Source: Clostridia bacterium
Lineage (GTDB): Bacteria > Bacillota > Peptococcia > DRI-13 > DTU073
Assembly: GCA_012842035.1 (NCBI GenBank)
Contig: DUTO01000126.1
Span: forward strand, 1-9,950
Length of the DNA stretch: 9,950 bases
Reading direction: 5' to 3'
Of the stretch, positions 5,939 to 9,950 are shown one piece after another (position 1 is the first letter of the stretch; every line of letters starts with the position of its first letter). Below the pieces are notes generated by a model that was given only the letters and a program-made list of their open reading frames with translations, did not search any database and was not told the DNA's origin. The position numbers and the translations under genes were made by a program.

Positions 5939-6737
5939 ATTTATGGCCTTTATTTTATCATTTCTGCCGGGGCTTAGTCATGTCTATGTAGGTTTTAAGG
6001 AGCGGGCTGTAATCTTTTTTGGGGTTTTTTTGGGGATGATTTTTGGGGCGATAGGCATGAGCACTCTTACTGGTAATGAAGATTTTTTGGTCTTATTGGT
6101 GCTTGCTCTACCTTTAATTTGGTTTGTCTCCATGGTCGATGCGATCTCTTTAACAGAAAGAAGCGGTTTGGGGGAAAACAATGGTTCGGAACAGGCGGGA
6201 CTTGTAGATGAAGCTTGGTTTAATTTGAATAATAAGAAGCTAATTACCGTGATTTTATCGATAGTTCCCGGAGCAGGGCATATGTATCTTGGTTTACAAA
6301 ACAGAGGTTTTGTTTTGATGGGTCTCTTTTTCTTTTTTACCTGCTTGATGGGGTGGTTGCATTTGAGCCTTTTTTTATTTATTCTTCCTGTTATTTGGTT
6401 TTATAGTATGTTTGATGCTTTTCATCGCGTGCAAGACGAAGAGGGGAGCGTGGAGAAGGATGAACTTCACTTAGTCACATGGTGTCAAGAACATCCGCAA
6501 TGGATTGGCTGGGGTTTAATCTTACTAGGTTGTTTAGTTGTTTTTGAAAGAATTATCTCACCATTCATAACTTGGCAGATACGGAATTATGTGCAGACAG
6601 GGCTCGTTGCGTTGCTCTTAATTGCCGGTGGTCTAAAACTGCTTGTAGGGAGCAAGTCTGTTTCTGTAGATGAAGAAAGTGAAGAGATTAGTGCTGAGGA
6701 GATGGAAATGAATGCAAAGGAGGAACAAGACGTATGA
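5922..6737 (+). CDS. Multi-pass membrane protein with duplicated TM2-like unit
   Basis: This encodes 271 residues from ATG 5922, chosen over in-frame ATG 5892 because AAGGAGGGG (5906-5914) lies seven bases before it. The protein contains an internal duplication. Unit 1 (about 7-80) and unit 2 (about 106-170) each begin with a helix and LPGLSHVYVGFKERAV or VPGAGHMYLGLQNRGF (PG-x-x-H-x-Y-x-G), then two more hydrophobic stretches ending in PLIWFVSMVDA or PVIWFYSMFDA. The motif resembles TM2-type helical hairpins. The last third (about 192-243) has two more helices, WIGWGLILLGCLVVF and VALLLIAGGLKLLVG, similar to the short membrane region of LiaI/LiaF-type proteins, followed by an acidic tail. 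Function unknown. The position between an anti-sigma factor and a LiaF-like protein suggests a role in sensing or answering envelope stress. The stop overlaps the next ATG by four bases. Confidence 0.8.
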   Translation: MKKKSKFMAFILSFLPGLSHVYVGFKERAVIFFGVFLGMIFGAIGMSTLTGNEDFLVLLVLALPLIWFVSMVDAISLTERSGLGENNGSEQAGLVDEAWFNLNNKKLITVILSIVPGAGHMYLGLQNRGFVLMGLFFFFTCLMGWLHLSLFLFILPVIWFYSMFDAFHRVQDEEGSVEKDELHLVTWCQEHPQWIGWGLILLGCLVVFERIISPFITWQIRNYVQTGLVALLLIAGGLKLLVGSKSVSVDEESEEISAEEMEMNAKEEQDV

Positions 6738-7663
6738 AAAAAAGAAGGGTAGGGACTTTTGCCTTAGGTGTTTTTTTAATCGGCTTGGGCGGCTTGTTTT
6801 TTTATGCGCAGTTTAATGAGAAAAATGCTCTAGAAATAGCTGCCACTTGGTGGCCGTTGATTCTTGTTCTCTTAGGGCTGGAGGTTCTTTGGTATGTTTA
6901 TACGGCAAAAGAAGAAGCACCTAAAATTAAATACAACTTTTTCAGTATTTTTATTATTTTCCTCTTTTTGATTGTGAGTATGGGGGTTTATGGGGTTAGT
7001 CAAATAGGATTAGCTCCTCATCTGCAGGCCAGGTTATCTGCTCAAGAGTTTCAGTTGCAAACTCTTCCCGAGGAAGTGACTCTGGATGAGACGATCAAGA
7101 AAATTGTGCTTGATGTGCCTTCAAGTGATTTGCGGTTACGCACAGGGACGGAAGAACAAGTGTTGGTTTTTGGTGAGGCTTATGTTGCTGCGGAGAATAG
7201 GGTGATGGCGGAAAAGCTGATTGCACCAAAGATGCTGGTTGATCGCAAAGTAGGCGATACTCTTTACTTATCTTTTAATCTGCCTTTGGCCATAAGCAAT
7301 TCCGCTATTTATGCTCGTATAGAGGAGATTACCTTAATTGTACCTGCAGACCGTTCTTTAGAAGTAAAGAATAATCGAAAGTTAGAAGTAGATGTAACCG
7401 GCTTAAAAAATCAATTGCTGATTGAGGGAAGGGGTACTACAGAATTAAAGGTCCCCGCACAGAGCGATTATGCTCTTACAGCTTCTGTAGAGGCTGAGCA
7501 TTGTTTACAGGGAAATGCAGAGTGGACGCTCTTAGACAAGAAGCGGGGAGAAGAAGAACAGAAGGGAAATCCCTCTCCGATACAGGGGGAACTAACCTTT
7601 GGGGAGGGCCGTTATAAAATAAACATTCTGAGCAGCGGAACAGTGGTTGTTAACAAAATTTAA
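6734..7663 (+). CDS. LiaF-like membrane protein with extracytoplasmic beta-rich domain
   Basis: This encodes 309 residues. Three membrane helices occupy about 7-25, 39-57 and 68-89. The first two, with GVFLIGLGGLFF and the hallmark ATWWPLILVLLGLEVLWY, match the LiaI/LiaF-type (DUF5668) membrane unit. Residues 90-309 would lie outside and contain repeated short beta strands with IVLDVPSSDLRLRTG, ITLIVPADRSLEVKNN and a final FGEGRYKINILSSGTVVVNKI, typical of LiaF C-terminal or DUF4097-like beta-helical domains. LiaF proteins in Bacillus inhibit the LiaRS envelope-stress system; here no two-component system is present, so it probably acts with the ECF sigma circuit or modulates its anti-sigma factor. 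It is translationally coupled to the preceding gene (ATGA overlap; AAAGGAGG ten bases upstream). Last gene of the four-gene operon; I see no clear terminator right after it. Confidence 0.85.
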   Translation: MKKRRVGTFALGVFLIGLGGLFFYAQFNEKNALEIAATWWPLILVLLGLEVLWYVYTAKEEAPKIKYNFFSIFIIFLFLIVSMGVYGVSQIGLAPHLQARLSAQEFQLQTLPEEVTLDETIKKIVLDVPSSDLRLRTGTEEQVLVFGEAYVAAENRVMAEKLIAPKMLVDRKVGDTLYLSFNLPLAISNSAIYARIEEITLIVPADRSLEVKNNRKLEVDVTGLKNQLLIEGRGTTELKVPAQSDYALTASVEAEHCLQGNAEWTLLDKKRGEEEQKGNPSPIQGELTFGEGRYKINILSSGTVVVNKI

Positions 7664-7664
7664 A

Positions 7665-7691
7665 GGAACCAAACAGCTCTTTTTTCGTCTA
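7665..7691 (+). promoter_or_regulatory. ECF sigma-dependent promoter (GGAAC-N16-CGTCTA)
   Basis: GGAACC (7665-7670) supplies the GGAAC/TGAAAC-type -35 element and CGTCTA (7686-7691) the -10. Exactly 16 bases separate AAC from CGTC, the spacing usual for Bacillus SigW/SigM/SigX-type promoters. It begins two bases after the LiaF-like stop and would start transcription near 7698, about 60 bases before the exported protein's ATG at 7758. The likely regulator is the ECF sigma factor at 4863-5417; that link is inferred. A TATAAT at 7697-7702 just beyond it has no partner -35 element. Confidence 0.7.
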
Positions 7692-7757
7692 TCTTTTATA
7701 ATATAAGAAGGGAAGAATAGCCTTATGGCGAAAGATGAAGGAGGAGGAAAGAAAAAG

Positions 7758-8750
7758 ATGAAGAAAAAAGCATTTATTCTGTTAAGTGTCTGTATGGCTT
7801 TCTTAGTTTTTGCTTCTTTTGCGCAGGCGGGCAGCAAGCTTAAGTTGTTCGTCAATGGGAAAAATATAGAAAGTGATGTGCCTGTGCAAATTATACAAAA
7901 CAGGGTGATGGCTCCGGTACGGGCAATAGCGGAGGCTTTAGGAGGAAGAGTTACGTGGGATGAGCAAAAAGGGGCAGTTTATGTGGAAGTACAAGAAGCC
8001 TTTCGTATGGCGAAACTGGAGGAGGCCTTAGCTCCCGCTACACCTTTAGAGACCGTTAAACTATGGGCTCAAGGCGTAAAAACAAGAAACGGGGCTTTGC
8101 AGTATGCCATGTTGTCGGCAGAATTGCGGGAGAAAACTTATCAAGATTATGCTTCTTGCCATTGGCATACGGGAACTTCTAGCCCTTGGGTAGAAGATTT
8201 TGCAATTAAAGAAATATCTTTTACCGCTCAGAATCAGCATATTTATCAAATGGAATTCAAATTAGCTACTTCTACCGGGCCGGCGGGAACAGGACGGCAG
8301 AAGATTACAGTGAGCCTTGAAGGAGAAAAGTGGGTTATTATCAAGCAAGAGCCTTGGCTTGAACAGGAAGACGAGGAAGATGTCAAGCCCGAAGAAAAAA
8401 GGGGGAGCATCGTGAAACAGGTGCCTTATCAAACCGTTACTTATGCACAATTGCCTGCCCAAGTGCAAGCGCTTGTGGATAAAGCGAAGTATAATCAGAC
8501 CACGCAGGTAATTAAAGGCGAAGGTGACAACCGGTATGTTTTACTTTGTCTGGGAACGAGAAATACAGGCGGCTATAGTATTGAAATTTCCCGTGTGGAA
8601 GAGGCAGACGGGAAAATCTTGGTTACGTATCAGGAAAAGAAACCTGCTCCCGGGGAGATGGTCATTCAGGTGATTACTTATCCTTGGCAGGTGCTGCAAG
8701 TGGAGTCCTCTTTACCGATTATTGTGCGAGAAGAGGTTCAAGTTGAGTAA
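7758..8750 (+). CDS. Exported protein: copper-amine-oxidase-N-like domain plus PrcB-like C-terminal domain
   Basis: This encodes 330 residues from ATG 7758. That start is preferred over in-frame ATG 7725 because it follows AAGGAGGAGG and begins a textbook signal peptide (KKK, hydrophobic core, cleavage after FAQA at 24). Residues 26-78 form a Cu-amine-oxidase N-terminal-like domain (VNGK, then NRVMAPVRAIAEALGGRVTWDE), a common non-catalytic wall-associated module in clostridia. Residues about 95-200 look like an NTF2-like domain (LETVKLWAQGVKTRNGALQY; final KWVIIKQEPWL). An acidic linker (201-215) leads to a region (about 222-322) with RYVLLCLGTRNTGGYSIEI and MVIQVITYPWQVLQV, the signature of the PrcB C-terminal domain linked to protease-complex proteins. 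It probably works at the cell surface. No catalytic residues are identifiable. Directly downstream of the ECF promoter, it is the prime candidate target of the upstream sigma factor. Confidence 0.85.
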   Translation: MKKKAFILLSVCMAFLVFASFAQAGSKLKLFVNGKNIESDVPVQIIQNRVMAPVRAIAEALGGRVTWDEQKGAVYVEVQEAFRMAKLEEALAPATPLETVKLWAQGVKTRNGALQYAMLSAELREKTYQDYASCHWHTGTSSPWVEDFAIKEISFTAQNQHIYQMEFKLATSTGPAGTGRQKITVSLEGEKWVIIKQEPWLEQEDEEDVKPEEKRGSIVKQVPYQTVTYAQLPAQVQALVDKAKYNQTTQVIKGEGDNRYVLLCLGTRNTGGYSIEISRVEEADGKILVTYQEKKPAPGEMVIQVITYPWQVLQVESSLPIIVREEVQVE

Positions 8751-8773
8751 AAGCAAGAGGGGGAAAAATATTC

Positions 8774-9619
8774 GTGTTACCAAAACTAAAAAGAGATGGA
8801 CATACACATACCCACTATTGTTTACATGCTTCGGGGGAACACGCTGAAGAATATGTACAAAAAGCAATTGAGAAAGGATTTACGGTATATTCTTTTACTG
8901 AGCATTTGCCCTTTCCGGCAAAATTTATGGAGCAGTTTCTTTATCCGGAAGAAGTAAAAGAAGGTTTGGGTTTTCTTAATGATGACCTCGATGGTTATTT
9001 TAGGGATATGTTAGCTTTAAAGGAAAAATATAAAGATAAAATTCAGTTGTTGGTCGGTTTGGAAATTGATTATCTACCAGGTGAGCATGACTATTTGCGG
9101 ATGATGTTAAAAGAATATGGGCCATTTCTGGAGGATGGGCTGCTTTCGGTTCATATTATTGAAGGGCATCAGGGTTGGCGCTGTATTGATTTAAGTCCGG
9201 CCGATTTTACGGAAGGGCTGTTAGGCTATTATTCCACTTATGAACAGGTGCAGTTAGCTTATTATGAAACGATCAAAGAAGCTTTACAGGTCGATTTGGG
9301 TCCCTATAAACCGAAAAGAATTAGTCATTTGACTTTGTGTCATAAGTTTCAGCATTATTTTGGGCAAGCCGGTAAGGTAAGTAAAAACATTAAAGATGCG
9401 GTCATTGATTTACTTACTTATATGAAGGAGCATGGTTACAGCTTAGATGCTAATATGGCGGGGTTGTTCAGGGAATATTGCCGGGAGCCTTACCCAGCCC
9501 CTTGGATTATTCAAGCAGCTCGGCAGTTGAAAATTCCTTTGGTTTATGGTTCGGATGCCCATGCGGTAAAAAATGTGGGGCGGGCTTATGACTACTATCT
9601 TCAGTTAATAAAGGCTTAA
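8774..9619 (+). CDS. HisJ-family PHP-domain phosphoesterase (histidinol-phosphatase-like)
   Basis: This 281-residue cytoplasmic enzyme belongs to the PHP metal-dependent phosphoesterases. The visible metal-site motifs are HTHTH (10-14) near the N terminus, FTEHLPF (41-47), GLEIDY (95-100) with E97, SVHII (125-129) with H127, ISHLTL (183-188) with H185, and GSDAH (259-263). The order and the length of about 280 match HisJ, which dephosphorylates L-histidinol phosphate in histidine synthesis. No other his genes are present, so another phosphorylated substrate is possible. The start is GTG 8774 with GAGGGGG ten bases before. It lies 23 bases after the exported protein gene with no terminator between, so it may be read from the ECF promoter, and a strong terminator follows. 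Family assignment is firm; the substrate is less so. Confidence 0.88.
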   Translation: MLPKLKRDGHTHTHYCLHASGEHAEEYVQKAIEKGFTVYSFTEHLPFPAKFMEQFLYPEEVKEGLGFLNDDLDGYFRDMLALKEKYKDKIQLLVGLEIDYLPGEHDYLRMMLKEYGPFLEDGLLSVHIIEGHQGWRCIDLSPADFTEGLLGYYSTYEQVQLAYYETIKEALQVDLGPYKPKRISHLTLCHKFQHYFGQAGKVSKNIKDAVIDLLTYMKEHGYSLDANMAGLFREYCREPYPAPWIIQAARQLKIPLVYGSDAHAVKNVGRAYDYYLQLIKA

Positions 9620-9637
9620 GAATTGAGTTAAAGAAGT

Positions 9638-9671
9638 GACCTGAGGGACATTTGTTCCACAGGTCTTTTTT
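9638..9671 (+). terminator. Intrinsic terminator after the HisJ-like gene
   Basis: GACCTG (9638-9643) pairs with CAGGTC (9660-9665). Inside, GGGA pairs with TTCC across a single A-A mismatch, leaving a CATTTG loop. A run of six T follows directly (9666-9671). It ends the exported protein/HisJ-like unit. Confidence 0.92.
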
Positions 9672-9686
9672 GTGATAAATTTTGCG

Positions 9687-9716
9687 TGATAAAAAGGCGT
9701 TTTTCCGTGAATACTA
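9687..9716 (+). promoter_or_regulatory. Candidate sporulation-type promoter of the SleB-like gene
   Basis: TGATAA (9687-9692) and GAATACTA (9709-9716) are separated by 16 bases. The -10-like element differs at one base from the CATACTA core seen at sigma-G/sigma-F promoters. The next gene encodes a SleB-like hydrolase, a forespore protein in Bacillus, which makes the match more plausible. No normal sigma-A promoter is evident here. Confidence 0.35.
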
Positions 9717-9749
9717 ATTGTACCTTAGCAGTTTGAGGAGGTTGACCAA

Positions 9750-9950
9750 GTGAAACGGAAAGTGCTTTTATTTCTAGTTGTTCTCGGTTTGTTAGTAGCG
9801 ATTGGGTTTTGGCAACAACGTTGGGGACAGCGACCTCAGGAAAACATCCCTTATGGAGCGGTAAAAGTAGCGGCTTCTAAAAAAGGGGGCACTGTCTCCA
9901 GTAATGACGTTTATGTTCTTTCTAAAATTATCACCGGAGAAGCACGTGGC
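9750..9950 (+). CDS. SleB-family cell wall (spore cortex) hydrolase, 5' part
   Basis: The first 67 codons are present; the gene runs off the window. The start is GTG 9750 with GAGGAGG (9735-9741) eight bases upstream. Residues 1-22 form a signal peptide or N-terminal anchor (MKRKVLLFLVVLGLLVAIGF). After a short linker, the segment SSNDVYVLSKIITGEARG (50-67) matches the beginning of the Hydrolase_2 domain of SleB/CwlJ-type enzymes, where the Glu in GEARG is the catalytic acid of the lytic transglycosylase/muramidase-like reaction. In spore formers SleB degrades cortex peptidoglycan at germination. No N-terminal peptidoglycan-binding domain fits in the short linker, so this is the compact membrane-anchored form, which could also act on vegetative wall. 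Identification rests on a short but distinctive motif. Confidence 0.8.
   Translation, partial: MKRKVLLFLVVLGLLVAIGFWQQRWGQRPQENIPYGAVKVAASKKGGTVSSNDVYVLSKIITGEARG

Noticed and set aside
7629..7685. Terminator after the LiaF-like gene (GAGC...GCTC followed by six T)
   Set aside because: The pairing is short, mismatched and asymmetric over a 40-base loop. The T-run is better explained as the spacer of the ECF promoter.
7725..7757. Earlier ATG for the exported protein
   Set aside because: It would add 11 charged residues before a canonical signal peptide, and the ribosome binding site before ATG 7758 is much stronger.

Overview
The window looks like a low-GC, anaerobic, spore-forming Firmicute (clostridial or Peptococcaceae type). 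The basis is AT-rich DNA with strong AGGAGG ribosome binding sites, an NADH-linked [FeFe]-hydrogenase, an RsiW-type ECF sigma/anti-sigma pair, a LiaF-like protein, and a SleB-type cortex hydrolase at the right edge. No species is assigned.

Left region (1-2350). The 3' end of a NuoF/HydB-type NADH-oxidising subunit overlaps by one base (TAATG) a complete 575-residue [FeFe]-hydrogenase catalytic subunit. Together they form the core of a cytoplasmic NADH-dependent, possibly electron-bifurcating hydrogenase; the usual NuoE-like subunit would lie upstream, outside the window. A strong hairpin at 2317-2347 ends this operon and also lies just beyond the end of a convergent minus-strand gene for a small membrane protein (2382-2855).

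Middle region (2856-4752). The minus-strand gene and a plus-strand operon diverge from a short spacer with an extended -10 promoter on each strand. The plus operon encodes a GNAT acetyltransferase, a single-domain DUF1538 membrane protein and a small P-II-like protein. The last two resemble a transporter with its regulator. A long hairpin at 4710-4752 follows.

Right region (4783-9671). Four tightly overlapping genes encode an ECF sigma factor, an RsiW-like zinc-binding transmembrane anti-sigma factor, a membrane protein with an internal duplication of a TM2-like unit, and a LiaF-like membrane protein with an extracytoplasmic beta-rich domain. Just after this operon, GGAAC-N16-CGTCTA (7665-7691) is an excellent match to an ECF-type promoter. 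It precedes an exported protein (copper-amine-oxidase-N-like domain, NTF2-like middle, PrcB-like C terminus) and a HisJ-family PHP phosphoesterase, which ends at a strong terminator (9638-9671). The simplest reading is that the sigma factor, held by its anti-sigma partner, drives the exported protein and perhaps the phosphoesterase as a cell-envelope stress output. No such motif precedes the sigma operon itself.

Right edge (9687-9950). A candidate sporulation-type promoter precedes the first 67 codons of a SleB-like cell wall hydrolase. I saw no RNA genes, CRISPR arrays, insertion sequences or prophage genes. No intergenic stretch exceeds 300 bases.
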